DNA from: Paramixta manurensis
GTDB taxonomy: Bacteria; Pseudomonadota; Gammaproteobacteria; Enterobacterales; Enterobacteriaceae
Direction of reading: 5' to 3'
Length of the DNA stretch: 64,000 nucleotides
Assembly: GCF_013285385.1 (NCBI RefSeq)
Contig: NZ_CP054212.1
Location: 2,170,001-2,234,000 of the forward strand
The notes beneath the pieces were generated by a model. The model was not told where the DNA came from. It worked only from the letters and a program-made list of their open reading frames with translations, and searched no databases. A program made the position numbers and the translations under genes. Numbering within the stretch: position 1 is the first letter of the stretch; the number at the start of each line of letters is the position of its first letter. Positions 49,882 to 59,262 of this stretch are shown piece by piece.

Positions 49882-50487
49882 TCAGACCAGGCCTTCTGCT
49901 TTTAACGCTGCGGCTACCGCCGGACGCGCCGCCACACGCTCTATCCAACCGTGCAACGCATCCAGCCCCTCCAGATTCAGTTTCAGCGCTTGCGCCCAGC
50001 GCGTGACAACAAACAGGTAGGCATCCGCGACGGTAAAACGCAGCCCCATCAGCCACTGCTTCTCTTTTAATTCATGGTTAACGTAGCGAAACTTCTGTTC
50101 GAGCTGCTCACGCGCCAGCGCTTTATACTCATCCGGCGTGGTGGGGCGAAACAGCGGGCTAAAGCCCTTATGTAACTCGGTCGCAATGTAGTTAAGCCAC
50201 TCCAGCGTGTGATAGCGCGTTAAACTGCCGGCAGGCGCCAGAAGCTGACGGTCGGGTTTTAAATCCGCCAGATATTGTACGATCGCCACGCCTTCGGTCA
50301 GCAACGAGCCATCATCCAGTTGGAGAGCGGGAACCTGACCTTTAGGATTAATTTGGAGATAGTCATCTCCGCGTTCGGTTTTCTTGGTCGCAAGATCAAC
50401 GTTCACTTGGGTGAAATCAAGGCCGCATTCGCGTAATACGATATGTGGGGAAAGTGAACAGGCGCCGGGTTTACAGAAGAGGTTCAT
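49882..50487 (-). CDS. gstA: glutathione S-transferase, beta class
   Basis: 201 residues from the second ATG (50487), which is six bases from AAAGGA; the first ATG (50493) directly abuts it. Length equals E. coli GstA. Thioredoxin-like N-terminal domain with the beta-class catalytic Cys10 (KPGACSLSPH), cis-Pro motif GQVPALQLDDGSLLTEG, and helical C-terminal domain with RFTVADAYLFVV. Conjugates glutathione to electrophiles. Normally beside dtpA; here a bet module intervenes. Confidence 0.93.
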   Translation of the reverse strand: MNLFCKPGACSLSPHIVLRECGLDFTQVNVDLATKKTERGDDYLQINPKGQVPALQLDDGSLLTEGVAIVQYLADLKPDRQLLAPAGSLTRYHTLEWLNYIATELHKGFSPLFRPTTPDEYKALAREQLEQKFRYVNHELKEKQWLMGLRFTVADAYLFVVTRWAQALKLNLEGLDALHGWIERVAARPAVAAALKAEGLV

Positions 50488-50629
50488 GGGCATTCCTTTA
50501 ACGCTGATGAGAGTAGCGTTATTTTACTGACGGCGCGCTAAAAAAACAGCGCATTAGGTGATGAAGCGCCGGTTTTGTTGCCGGGGTCATGGTTCGGGCG
50601 GCAAAGAGAGGAGGAGTGAGCGGAGCGCC

Positions 50630-51223
50630 TTAGCCGATGTGTGGCGCGGCTAATACCTTCTCGACATAATCGCAAGCTAACTGACACGCTTGTTGTCTAT
50701 TGAAATCGCCACCGGATAAGCTGCCGCGTAGCCACAGGCCATCAATCATCGCGGCTAAACCTCTTGCCGCGTCACGTGCCGCTTCCTTCGTCAGCGTGCG
50801 GCGAAACTGATAGCAAAGATGCGTATACAGGCGGCGATCGTTGGCATGCTGTAAACGCCGCAACTCCGCTTGATGCATGCTGGCGGCCCAAAAGTCGAGC
50901 CAGGTGCGCATTGAGCGGGCGTTGGTTTGGCTGGGATGAAAGTTTCCCTCAATAATGGCGAACAACTGCGAGCGTACATCGGACTCTGCCTGGTCTCTAC
51001 AGCGGGCTACCGCATCGCGGAGATCGCGCAAAATTTTACGCATCGTCGCGCTCAATAATCCCTCTTTATCCCCAAAGTAGTGGCTCACAATTCCGGTCGA
51101 TAAACCGGCCTGGGCGGCTACCAGCGCGATGGTCACGCCGGACAAACCTACATCACCAATCGCTTCAAATGCCGCATTGATCAACTGCTCCTTACGCTGC
51201 TCAGGAATGTCTTTGCGTCTCAT
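50630..51223 (-). CDS. betI: BetI-type TetR repressor (copy 1)
   Basis: 197 residues from ATG 51223 (GGGAG upstream). TetR helix-turn-helix GVTIALVAAQAGLSTGIVSHYFGDKEGLL with the BetI-specific RTWLDFWAASMHQAELRRLQ and AAMIDGLWLRGSLSGG segments. BetI is the choline-sensing repressor of betaine-synthesis genes. Same length as copy 2 at 57133, but clearly diverged. Divergent from betT1; a perfect 20-bp palindrome lies between them. No betA or betB follows this copy. Confidence 0.85.
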   Translation of the reverse strand: MRRKDIPEQRKEQLINAAFEAIGDVGLSGVTIALVAAQAGLSTGIVSHYFGDKEGLLSATMRKILRDLRDAVARCRDQAESDVRSQLFAIIEGNFHPSQTNARSMRTWLDFWAASMHQAELRRLQHANDRRLYTHLCYQFRRTLTKEAARDAARGLAAMIDGLWLRGSLSGGDFNRQQACQLACDYVEKVLAAPHIG

Positions 51224-51259
51224 TATGTCTCCCAGGTCAGAAGGGTTATTTTTATTCAT

Positions 51260-51280
51260 TGATTGAACGTTCAATCAATA
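51260..51280. promoter_or_regulatory. BetI operator 1
   Basis: TTGATTGAACGTTCAATCAA (51261-51280) is a perfect 20-bp palindrome between betI copy 1 and betT copy 1. Its 18-mer ATTGATTGAACGTTCAAT (51260-51277) recurs exactly at the second bet locus. Confidence 0.85.
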
Positions 51281-51373
51281 ATCGATATGCTGCAAAAATG
51301 TCAATTAAATGAATTCTAATTGTTAACTACTTGTTTCAACAAGACCGCATCAGGTAATCCGGGAGCGTGATAC

Positions 51374-52924
51374 ATGACAGTGATGAGTTCGAAAGTTGAA
51401 GAACGTACCGACAGCATACAGCTTAATCTTCCGGTTTTGTTCAGTTCCGCCGCGGTTATCCTGCTGCTGGCGATGCTGATTGTGCTCTATCCGGTAGCCA
51501 GCCAACGGTGGCTAAGCCAGGCCCAGGTTTGGGTTTCCGATGTGTTCGGATGGTACTACATGCTGCTGATGGTGGTGTGTATGGTATTCGTCTTCTGGCT
51601 GGCGCTATCACGCTACGGCCAACTGCGCTTGGGTGAGGAACAGGAAACGCCGCAATTTAGTTATCTTTCCTGGGTTGCGATGTTGTTCTCGGCCGGGATA
51701 GGCATTGCGTTGGTTTATTACGGCGCGTATGAACCACTGGATCATTTCCTTGCGCCACCGGAAGGTCAGGGCGGTAGCGTACAAGCGGCACGTCAGGCGA
51801 TGGCGATCACCTTTCTGCATTGGGGATTACATGGCTGGGCGCTGTACGCGCTGATTGCTACCGCGCTTTCATGGTTTGCTTATCGGCGTGGTATGCCGTT
51901 GGCGCTACGCTCTGCGCTTTGGCCGCTGTTCGGCGAACGCACGCACGGTGTCATCGGCCATCTGGTTGATAGCTTCGGCATTTTGGTGACGGTTATTTCC
52001 ATGGTGACCAATCTGGGCATTGGCGCACTGCTGGTTAACTCCGGATTACACTATCTATTCAATGTGCCGCAAAACCCACACATCTTGCTGATCCTGATCG
52101 TGGTGATGATGGTTGTCGCGACGCTGGCGGCGGTCACCGGCATTGAAAAAGGCATTGCGATGCTATCGAATATTAATGTCGGCTTGCTGTGTCTGTTACT
52201 GCTGTTTGTGTTTTTCACCGGCCCGACATTAAACCTCATCAACGGAATGCTACAAAATGTCGGTGACTATCTGACTTCGTTACCGGGCAAAAGTTTTGAT
52301 GTCTATTTATACGGTAAAGCGCGGCAGTGGCAGGGCGCGTGGACGTTGTTCTATTGGGCATGGTGGGTGGCATGGGCACCGTTTGTCGGGATGTTTATCG
52401 CCCGCATTTCCCGTGGGCGAACGATTCGTGAGCTGATTTTTGGCGTGTTACTGATCCCTCTCGGGTTTACCCTCGCCTGGCTTTCTATTTTTGGCAACAC
52501 CGCCATTAGCTTAGTGCTGGAACACGGGCAGGCCTTGCTGGGAAAAGTGGCATTGGCCGATCCGCCGATGTCAATCTTCAAGCTGTTTGAGTATCTTCCC
52601 TATACCGGTATCACTGCCGGTTTTACCGTGATTATCAGCTTTGTGCTGTTCCTCACGCCGGTTGACTCCGGCACGCTAATGATTGCCAACCTGTCGAGCC
52701 GAGGCGGGAGCGCCAGCGATGATGCACCGGCCTGGTTACGTATTTTCTGGGCGGGCGTGACGACCCTGGTCTGCGTTGGTTTGCTGTATGCCGGAAGCTT
52801 TAGCGCGATGCAAACGGCCGTGGTGCTGTGCGGGTTGCCGTTCTCGGTGGTGTTGGTGCTGTATATGGTGAGTTTGCATAAAGACTTGCGTGGCGTAGAC
52901 GAAAAAAAAGCCGGTCAACAGTGA
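51374..52924 (+). CDS. betT: BCCT-family choline/betaine transporter (short form)
   Basis: 516 residues, twelve predicted membrane helices. BCCT hallmarks: FGWYYMLLMVVCMVFVFWLA, LFSAGIGIALVYYGAYEPLDH, FLHWGLHGWALYAL, and the signature FYWAWWVAWAPFVGMFIARISRGRT. It ends shortly after the last helix (LYMVSLHKDLRGVDEKKAGQQ) and so lacks the long cytosolic regulatory C-terminus that the 670-residue copy has. In the helix carrying GIG the sequence is TNLGIGALLVNSG against TSLGIGVMQINSG in copy 2. Probably imports choline, betaine or a relative under BetI control; which substrate is not decided by sequence. Confidence 0.87.
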   Translation: MTVMSSKVEERTDSIQLNLPVLFSSAAVILLLAMLIVLYPVASQRWLSQAQVWVSDVFGWYYMLLMVVCMVFVFWLALSRYGQLRLGEEQETPQFSYLSWVAMLFSAGIGIALVYYGAYEPLDHFLAPPEGQGGSVQAARQAMAITFLHWGLHGWALYALIATALSWFAYRRGMPLALRSALWPLFGERTHGVIGHLVDSFGILVTVISMVTNLGIGALLVNSGLHYLFNVPQNPHILLILIVVMMVVATLAAVTGIEKGIAMLSNINVGLLCLLLLFVFFTGPTLNLINGMLQNVGDYLTSLPGKSFDVYLYGKARQWQGAWTLFYWAWWVAWAPFVGMFIARISRGRTIRELIFGVLLIPLGFTLAWLSIFGNTAISLVLEHGQALLGKVALADPPMSIFKLFEYLPYTGITAGFTVIISFVLFLTPVDSGTLMIANLSSRGGSASDDAPAWLRIFWAGVTTLVCVGLLYAGSFSAMQTAVVLCGLPFSVVLVLYMVSLHKDLRGVDEKKAGQQ

Positions 52925-52930
52925 CCGGCT
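52902..52930 (-). terminator. terminator of dtpA overlapping the end of betT copy 1
   Basis: AGCCGGTCA-ACAG-TGACCGGCT; on the minus strand T8 follows. The hairpin includes the betT stop codon (52922-52924). Confidence 0.83.
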
Positions 52931-52947
52931 CTATACCTTGAGAAAGC

Positions 52948-54453
52948 TTAGCTACGCGCGTTGGCTTCCTGGAATTCCACCACGTTATCATCCTGTGTCA
53001 TACGGTTGAGCCGTGGGGCGGTCAGCAGCATCAACACCGCGATCACCCCGGTAGCAATACCGATCTGTAGGAAGACATCACCGTAAACATGCAAAGATTG
53101 CAGTGGATCGGTCACATCTTCCGGCACCGCCATCAAATTGGCGATTTTACCGGCGATAATCGCCGCGCCGGCGGTGGTCAGGAACCAGGAACCCATGATA
53201 AAGCCCATCAGACGTTGCGGGACCAACTGTGCCACCATCGCCAGGCCCAGCCCTGAAATCATCAACTCACCCACGCTCTGTAAGGCATAGCTCAGGATCA
53301 GCCAGTTAACGGAAACAATCCCCAACTGGTTGGCAAACTTCGCACCTAACGGCAGCACTAAAAACGCGCCGGAACATAGCACCATGCCAAAGGCAAATTT
53401 GTGCGGCATCGGCATCTTATCGCCGAGTTTATTATAAATTGCCGCCAGAATCGGGCTGGCAACCATGATCCAGAACGGATTCAGCGCCTGATACTGCTCC
53501 GGCTCAAAGGCGATACCGAAGATGCTGTGCTCCACATTACGGATGGCAAAGAAGTTCAGTGAAGTGGGCATTTGGCTATACAGCACAAAGAACACAATCG
53601 CTTCTACCATCAATAAAAACGCGACAATCATTTTACGCCGTGCCGCCCCTTGCAGAGTGAAGGCTTCTTTGGCAAAAATGGCCACAATACCGACCGCGAC
53701 AACCGCCAGCACCAGGCGGGCGATAGTTTGGTTGTGCAGCAACCAGGTGGCGAGGGCGACCAGGATCACCACGCCAACCAGCGTCGCCAGCAATTTACCG
53801 ATGTGTAATGGCGCAAAGTCCGGTTTTGAACCGTATTGTTTGACCCATTTGCGACAAAAAAGGAAGTTAACCAGCGTGATCAGCATCCCGACGAACGAGA
53901 GCGCAAATGCAACGCTCCAGCCAAATTTGGCCGCCAGCCAAGGCGTAGCCAGCATGGAAAAGAACGAGCCGATATTGATCGCCATGTAATACATGGTAAA
54001 CGCGCCATCCAAACGTGGATCGTCTTTTTCATAGCAGGTGGAAAGCAGTGCGGATGGGTTGGCTTTAAACAGCCCGTTACCGACGGCGATAGTCGCCATC
54101 CCCAGATAGACCAATGCTTCCTGATGGCCTGACCAGGCAACCAGTCCATAACCGAGCGCCAGCACAATGGTGCCGAGGACAATGACACGCTTAGTGCCGA
54201 GAACTTTGTCTCCCAGCCAGCCACCCACGGCAACTAATCCGTAAACCAGCGCGCTGAAAGAAGAAAACAGCGTAATTGAATCCGCTTCGGACATACCCAG
54301 CATTTTAACCAGGTAGACCGCCATGATGCCCTGTAATCCGTAGAAGCCGAAACGCTCCCACAGCTCGATAGAAAAAATCAGGTAAAACGATTTAGGTTGT
54401 TTGAACGCGTTAAGGCTAACCGCCTCGTCGGTGTGTTTGTTTGCAGTAGACAC
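52948..54453 (-). CDS. dtpA: di-/tripeptide:H+ symporter DtpA
   Basis: 501 residues (E. coli 500). POT/PTR-family inner-membrane peptide importer with fourteen helices. Motifs: ELWERFGFYGLQGIMAVYL (ExxERFxYY type), GWLGDKVLGTKRVIVLG, and FTMYYMAINIGSFFS. Also called TppB/YdgR; OmpR-regulated in E. coli. It keeps its E. coli-like closeness to gstA and nth-rsx but is enclosed by two bet modules. Confidence 0.94.
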   Translation of the reverse strand: MSTANKHTDEAVSLNAFKQPKSFYLIFSIELWERFGFYGLQGIMAVYLVKMLGMSEADSITLFSSFSALVYGLVAVGGWLGDKVLGTKRVIVLGTIVLALGYGLVAWSGHQEALVYLGMATIAVGNGLFKANPSALLSTCYEKDDPRLDGAFTMYYMAINIGSFFSMLATPWLAAKFGWSVAFALSFVGMLITLVNFLFCRKWVKQYGSKPDFAPLHIGKLLATLVGVVILVALATWLLHNQTIARLVLAVVAVGIVAIFAKEAFTLQGAARRKMIVAFLLMVEAIVFFVLYSQMPTSLNFFAIRNVEHSIFGIAFEPEQYQALNPFWIMVASPILAAIYNKLGDKMPMPHKFAFGMVLCSGAFLVLPLGAKFANQLGIVSVNWLILSYALQSVGELMISGLGLAMVAQLVPQRLMGFIMGSWFLTTAGAAIIAGKIANLMAVPEDVTDPLQSLHVYGDVFLQIGIATGVIAVLMLLTAPRLNRMTQDDNVVEFQEANARS

Positions 54454-54920
54454 TCGTACCTCTTTTTGCTCGTCCCGATTATTACCGGGAAAGTAAGCAC
54501 GCGTAATGCCGTCGAGACATTCGGTGCGTTGTTATAAGTTAAGAAAAGCGGCGGTTAATTTCGCTGATCCTGTCCAATCAGGCAAGACTTTTTTCATTCT
54601 CTGTTACGCAGAGCGATCTTGGCGTTAAATTTACGCATTACGCCTGTTAAATAGTGTTAAATGCCAGAAAGTAAAATGAGTGCAAAATAATAATCTGGCT
54701 GTTTGTTGGTTTTTTATCCAAAGCTGCCATCTCTGTCTGCGGAGTATTTTTTGGTTTTAACCATTAATTAATCGGTTTTATGCAGAATAAATGGCTGGAT
54801 ATTCCATTAATAAATAAATTTATTGAGTGTTAACAGATGCCTGCTGACGGCGCGTTGATGAAAAAAACATCAATAGTGAGGTCGATCACGAAATAAACTA
54901 AAGCTAACCTGCAAGATCCA
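54454..54920. other. gene-free region upstream of dtpA
   Basis: About 470 AT-rich bases between dtpA and the end of betT copy 2. They must hold the dtpA promoter. TTGATG-A7-CATCAA (54855-54873) is a hairpin, and an orphan plus-strand terminator follows. No protein gene is supported. Confidence 0.5.
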
Positions 54921-54956
54921 GCGGCAAAGTGAGACCCATTTTGCCGCCGGTTTTTT
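54921..54956 (+). terminator. plus-strand terminator without an assigned gene
   Basis: GCGGCAAA / TTTGCCGC (8 bp, 11-base loop) followed by CGG and T6 on the plus strand. Both neighbouring genes are on the minus strand, so it would end an unassigned plus-strand transcript. Confidence 0.6.
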
Positions 54957-54958
54957 GC

Positions 54959-56971
54959 TTAGCGAATCAGATGCAGAAATTGTAGGTGGCGCTCGTAGTG
55001 GTCGAGAATGTCGTTAATGATCTGCTCCTCGGTATAGCCCACTAAATCATACTCCTGGCTGCCTTCCCATAAATGTACCTCAGCGCGGTAATAACGGCTG
55101 GCGGTATGGCTTAAATTACCGCCGCGCATGAAAGAGGGCGTGGCATAGCCACTCATTTGCACGGCGTAATGGAACGGCGCCTCTTCACCGTGCGCGACGC
55201 GTAAGCGGAGAGTAAAATCCTGGGTTGAGAAATCATTCTCTACGTGCAGTCCCTTCTCGTGTAATACCTGTGACACCTTCTCCAGCGCCGGACGCACACT
55301 CTCTTCCATAAAGCGATACACCATATCGCGGGTAGGATAGGAGATTGCGCGGTTTAAGCGACGACGCCAGCTACTGGTATGCCCAGGACGATAGCGGTCA
55401 TTGAGCAGTGGCGAGGCAATGGCCAACGAACGGCTGCGATCGCGCTGTTTTTCATGATGCAAAGCGCGGTACATCGCGATGACGAACAGTACCAGCACCA
55501 GAGAAAAAGGCAGGGCGCTCAGTACCACGGCGGTTTGCAGCGAGGTATAGTCGCCGGCAAAGAGTAACGAAAGCGTTAGCATGCAAACTGCGGCGGCCCA
55601 GAAAATGCGCAACCAGTTGGGCGCATCCTGGCTGGCGGTATCGCCGACGCACGAGAGATTGGCTACCACCAATGCGCCGGAGTCTGCTGAGGTCACAAAA
55701 AAGATGAAGCAGATCACCACCGCCAAAATAATAACCGGCGTTGCCAGCGGATAACTCGCCAGCATGTGATAGACCGCCATTGCCGGTTCGCCCAGCGCGA
55801 TATCGCCCAGTTTGCCCATCCCGTTTTGGAACAGGTTCAGTGCGCTATTGCCAAATACTGACAGCCACGCAAGGGTAAAGCCCATTGGGATCAGCAACAC
55901 CCCAATCACAAACTCACGTAGCGTACGTCCACGAGAAATGCGGGCGATAAACATCCCGACAAACGGTGACCAGGCAATCCACCACGCCCAGTAAAACACC
56001 GTCCAACTGCCGAGCCAGCTATCTTTATCACCCTGGCTATAGGCATACAGGTCGAAGGTTTTACGCGGCAGGCTGGTGAAATAATCCCCGAAATTTTGTA
56101 CCAGCGTGTTGAGCAGATGACCGGTGGGCCCGGCAAACAGGACAAAGGCGAACATCAGCAACGCCAGTAACATGTTTATCTCAGACATCCGGCGTATCCC
56201 TTTGTCGACACCGCTTACCGCCGACAGGGTTGCCGCGCCCATCACCACAATAATCAGTACCACCTGCATCAGGTGACTTTGCGCGATTCCGGTCAGAAAA
56301 CTGATCCCGGAATTAATCTGCATTACACCGATACCCAAGCTGGTGGCTAAACCGAACAGCGTGCCGACAATGCCGAAAATATCGACCGCATGACCGATTG
56401 GGCCATTAATGCGTTCGCCGATGAGTGGATAAAATGCGGAGCGTAGCGCGAGCGGAAGATTGTGACGGTAGGCAAAATAGGCCAACGCCATTGCCACCAA
56501 GGTATAGATTCCCCAACCGTGCAGGCCCCAGTGCATCATGGTCAGGACCATGCCATCGCGCGCGGCCTGTGCAGAACCGGCAACGCCATCCGGCGGTTGT
56601 AACAGGTGATCCAGAGGCTCAGATGCGCCATAAAACAGCAGCTCGGAACCGATGCCGGCGGAAAATAGCATCGCTGCCCAGGTGCCATAACTAAAATCGG
56701 GCGTCGCGTGGTCAGGGCCCAGTTTAATATCACCGTAGCGGGAGAGGGCGACAAAGAGCACGAACCCTAAATAAAACGCCACCACCAACATGTAATACCA
56801 GCCGAAACTGGCCGATGCCCAATTTAGCGCTTTTCCCAGTAGTTCGCTGGCGCGGTGAGGAAAAAATAATACGCTGCCTGAAAACAGCAGGATAATCAAA
56901 GCGGCACCAAAAAATACCGCGCGGTTTAGTTTAACAGATTGAATAGTCAGTCTTTCTTGTGACCCCGGCAT
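54959..56971 (-). CDS. betT: high-affinity choline transporter BetT (long form)
   Basis: 670 residues (E. coli BetT 677). BCCT transporter with twelve helices (about residues 15-500): FGWYYMLVVAFYLGFVLFVALSRYG, TSLGIGVMQINSG, and FYWAWWIAWSPFVGMFIARISRGRT. A cytosolic C-terminal domain of about 160 residues (from RDRSRSLAIASP to LHLIR) includes VENDFSTQDFTLRLRVAHGEEAPFHY-type sequence and the EYDLVGYTEEQIINDILDHYERHL motif; in E. coli this domain tunes osmotic activation. Divergent from betI copy 2. Ribosome site GAGGAA. Confidence 0.93.
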   Translation of the reverse strand: MPGSQERLTIQSVKLNRAVFFGAALIILLFSGSVLFFPHRASELLGKALNWASASFGWYYMLVVAFYLGFVLFVALSRYGDIKLGPDHATPDFSYGTWAAMLFSAGIGSELLFYGASEPLDHLLQPPDGVAGSAQAARDGMVLTMMHWGLHGWGIYTLVAMALAYFAYRHNLPLALRSAFYPLIGERINGPIGHAVDIFGIVGTLFGLATSLGIGVMQINSGISFLTGIAQSHLMQVVLIIVVMGAATLSAVSGVDKGIRRMSEINMLLALLMFAFVLFAGPTGHLLNTLVQNFGDYFTSLPRKTFDLYAYSQGDKDSWLGSWTVFYWAWWIAWSPFVGMFIARISRGRTLREFVIGVLLIPMGFTLAWLSVFGNSALNLFQNGMGKLGDIALGEPAMAVYHMLASYPLATPVIILAVVICFIFFVTSADSGALVVANLSCVGDTASQDAPNWLRIFWAAAVCMLTLSLLFAGDYTSLQTAVVLSALPFSLVLVLFVIAMYRALHHEKQRDRSRSLAIASPLLNDRYRPGHTSSWRRRLNRAISYPTRDMVYRFMEESVRPALEKVSQVLHEKGLHVENDFSTQDFTLRLRVAHGEEAPFHYAVQMSGYATPSFMRGGNLSHTASRYYRAEVHLWEGSQEYDLVGYTEEQIINDILDHYERHLQFLHLIR

Positions 56972-57065
56972 TACATTCCTCAGTGGTTAATGTGAAGTAT
57001 CCTTGTAAAAAAATCCCTGATAAATGCATGGATTTGTTATCCAATTGTTATAAATTCTAGTTTTT

Positions 57066-57083
57066 ATTGATTGAACGTTCAAT
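57066..57083. promoter_or_regulatory. BetI operator 2
   Basis: ATTGATTGAACGTTCAAT, identical to 51260-51277; core palindrome ATTGAACGTTCAAT. Located between betT copy 2 and betI copy 2, the position of the BetI operator in E. coli. Confidence 0.88.
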
Positions 57084-57132
57084 ATAAAAAAGCTACTCTG
57101 TTTTGACTTCCCTACCGGAAACCGATGAGACG

Positions 57133-57726
57133 ATGCCAAAAGTTGGAATGAAAGCCATTCGTCAGGCGCAGCTTATCAGCGCGACGCTGACAGTAATCGA
57201 TCGTGTGGGGCTGGCTGAGGCCAGCCTCTCGGCGATTGCTAAACAGGCCGGTGTTTCTACCGGCATTGTTAGCCACTATTTCGGCGATAAAAACGGGTTG
57301 CTGGACGCCTGTATGCGGCAAATTCTGCTGGATTTGTACCTGGCAGTAGAGCGTCAGCGCCGTGCGGCTGACAACACGCCGGAAGCGCAAATCCGCGCCA
57401 TCATCGACGGTAATTTCGATCTGACGCAGGTTGCTGCGCCACTACTTAAGACCTGGCTGGTGTTCTGGACTAATAGCCTCCATCAGGAGAATTTGCAACG
57501 TCTTCAGCGCATTAACGATAGGCGCCTATGGTCGAACATCACCGCTCAGTTTGCCCGTGTCTTACCGCATGAACAGGCACGCGCCGCTGGTGGTAGCATC
57601 GCTGCGTTGATCGACGGGTTATGGCTACGCATGACGTTGGCGCAAAAGCCAATGACAGATGGGCTGGAGCAGGCGCGCTCACTCTGTTACCAGAACCTTG
57701 CGCTTTGGCTTGCAACAGCGCGCTAA
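57133..57726 (+). CDS. betI: choline-responsive repressor BetI (copy 2)
   Basis: 197 residues from ATG 57133, matching the E. coli start MPKxGM; a TTG ten codons upstream is less likely. TetR helix-turn-helix ASLSAIAKQAGVSTGIVSHYFGDKNGLL, then FWTNSLHQENLQRLQRINDRRL and AALIDGLWLRMTL. Heads betI-betB-betA, as in E. coli, and faces betT. Represses the operon without choline. Confidence 0.93.
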   Translation: MPKVGMKAIRQAQLISATLTVIDRVGLAEASLSAIAKQAGVSTGIVSHYFGDKNGLLDACMRQILLDLYLAVERQRRAADNTPEAQIRAIIDGNFDLTQVAAPLLKTWLVFWTNSLHQENLQRLQRINDRRLWSNITAQFARVLPHEQARAAGGSIAALIDGLWLRMTLAQKPMTDGLEQARSLCYQNLALWLATAR

Positions 57727-57746
57727 ACGTACTAACAGGAGGATAC

Positions 57747-59216
57747 ATGGCTGACGTGAAACGCTGTGGTTTATATATTAATGGTCGTGAAGAAGCCGGG
57801 CATGGTGAGGTTTTTACCAGTATCAATCCGGCTAACGGCGAAGTTATTGCACAAATCACCGCGGCAAATAAACACGATGTTGACCGGGCTGTCGCCTCAG
57901 CGTTGGCAGGGCAGCGTCTCTGGCGTAGTTATACGCCGGTAGAGCGTAGTCGGGTGTTACTGAAAGCGGTGGCGCTGTTGCGTGAACGTAACCCATCGCT
58001 GGCGGAGCTGGAAACCGCAGATACCGGTAAACCGATTAGCGAAACGGCAGCGGTGGATATTGTTACCGGGGCCGATGTGCTGGAGTACTACGCAGGCCTG
58101 GCGCCTGCCATTCAGGGCGAGTCGATTCCGTTACGCGAAAGCGCGCTGGTTTACACACGTCGCGAACCCTTAGGCGTCACCGCCGGTATTGGCGCATGGA
58201 ATTATCCGATCCAAATCGCACTGTGGAAAAGCGCCCCGGCATTGGCTGCCGGTAATGCAATGATTTTTAAACCGAGTGAGGTCACGCCTCTCAGCGTGCT
58301 GGAACTGGCAAAAATCTATACTGAGGCCGGGCTGCCGGACGGTGTGTTTAATGTAGTGCAGGGCGCGGGTGAAGTCGGCCAGGCCTTAAGCCAGCATCCA
58401 AATATTGAAAAAGTCTCTTTTACCGGCGAGGTCAATACCGGCAAGCGAGTTGTGGCGGATGCGGCGCTGGCGAACCTAAAAGAGGTCACCATGGAGTTGG
58501 GCGGGAAATCACCGCTTATTGTGTTTGAGGACGCCGATCTTGATCGTGCCGTTGATGGCGCGATGATGGCGAATTTTTACAGTAGTGGACAGGTTTGCAC
58601 CAACGGCACGCGGGTATTTGTACAGCGTTCGGTCGCCAACGCTTTTGAACAGCGGCTGCAAAAAAAGATGCAGAACATCCATATGGGTGACCCGCGCGAT
58701 CCGCAAGTCAACTTTGGCCCACTGGTTAGCGAAGAGCACTGCCAAAAAGTGACCGCCTATCTGAAGCTCGGCAAGGAAGAGGGCGCACGGGTGCTGGCGG
58801 GCGGTAACCGCATCCAGCATGGCATGATGGCGAAAGGATGTTATGTCGAACCCACAGTCTTTACCGATTGCCGTGATGATATGCGCATTGTCCGTGAAGA
58901 GATTTTCGGGCCGGTGATGAGCATCCTAATCTTTGATGATGAGCAGGAAGTCATCGAACGCGCGAATAATACCGAGTATGGGTTGGCCGCCGGATTATTT
59001 ACCCGCTCGCTGGATCGCGCGCATCGGGTTATTCACCAGCTTGAAGCCGGTATCTGTTGGGTGAATAGCTGGGGCGAATCACCCGCGCCAATGCCGGTTG
59101 GCGGCTATAAGCAATCGGGCCTGGGACGGGAAAATGGCCTTGAAACGCTACATCACTACACCCGCACCAAATCCATTTTGATCGAGATGGGCGAATACTC
59201 CTCGGCATTTGAATAA
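57747..59216 (+). CDS. betB: betaine aldehyde dehydrogenase
   Basis: Second step of glycine betaine synthesis: betaine aldehyde + NAD(P)+ to betaine. 489 residues (E. coli 490) from ATG 57747, which has AGGAGG upstream; the frame is open into betI but that extension is rejected. Aldehyde dehydrogenase superfamily: GAWNYPIQIALWKSAPALA (cofactor), SFTGEVNTGKRV, MELGGKSPLIV (general-base Glu) and SSGQVCTNGTRVFV (nucleophile Cys). 20 bases after betI. Confidence 0.97.
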   Translation: MADVKRCGLYINGREEAGHGEVFTSINPANGEVIAQITAANKHDVDRAVASALAGQRLWRSYTPVERSRVLLKAVALLRERNPSLAELETADTGKPISETAAVDIVTGADVLEYYAGLAPAIQGESIPLRESALVYTRREPLGVTAGIGAWNYPIQIALWKSAPALAAGNAMIFKPSEVTPLSVLELAKIYTEAGLPDGVFNVVQGAGEVGQALSQHPNIEKVSFTGEVNTGKRVVADAALANLKEVTMELGGKSPLIVFEDADLDRAVDGAMMANFYSSGQVCTNGTRVFVQRSVANAFEQRLQKKMQNIHMGDPRDPQVNFGPLVSEEHCQKVTAYLKLGKEEGARVLAGGNRIQHGMMAKGCYVEPTVFTDCRDDMRIVREEIFGPVMSILIFDDEQEVIERANNTEYGLAAGLFTRSLDRAHRVIHQLEAGICWVNSWGESPAPMPVGGYKQSGLGRENGLETLHHYTRTKSILIEMGEYSSAFE

Positions 59217-59262
59217 TTCACGCGCGGCCAGCGTCACCCAAGCTGGCCGCTTTGGAGGTTTA

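Noticed and set aside
57621..57746. N-terminal extension of betB overlapping betI
   Set aside because: The ATG at 57747 has an AGGAGG ribosome site and matches the family start; the extension is out-of-frame betI sequence.
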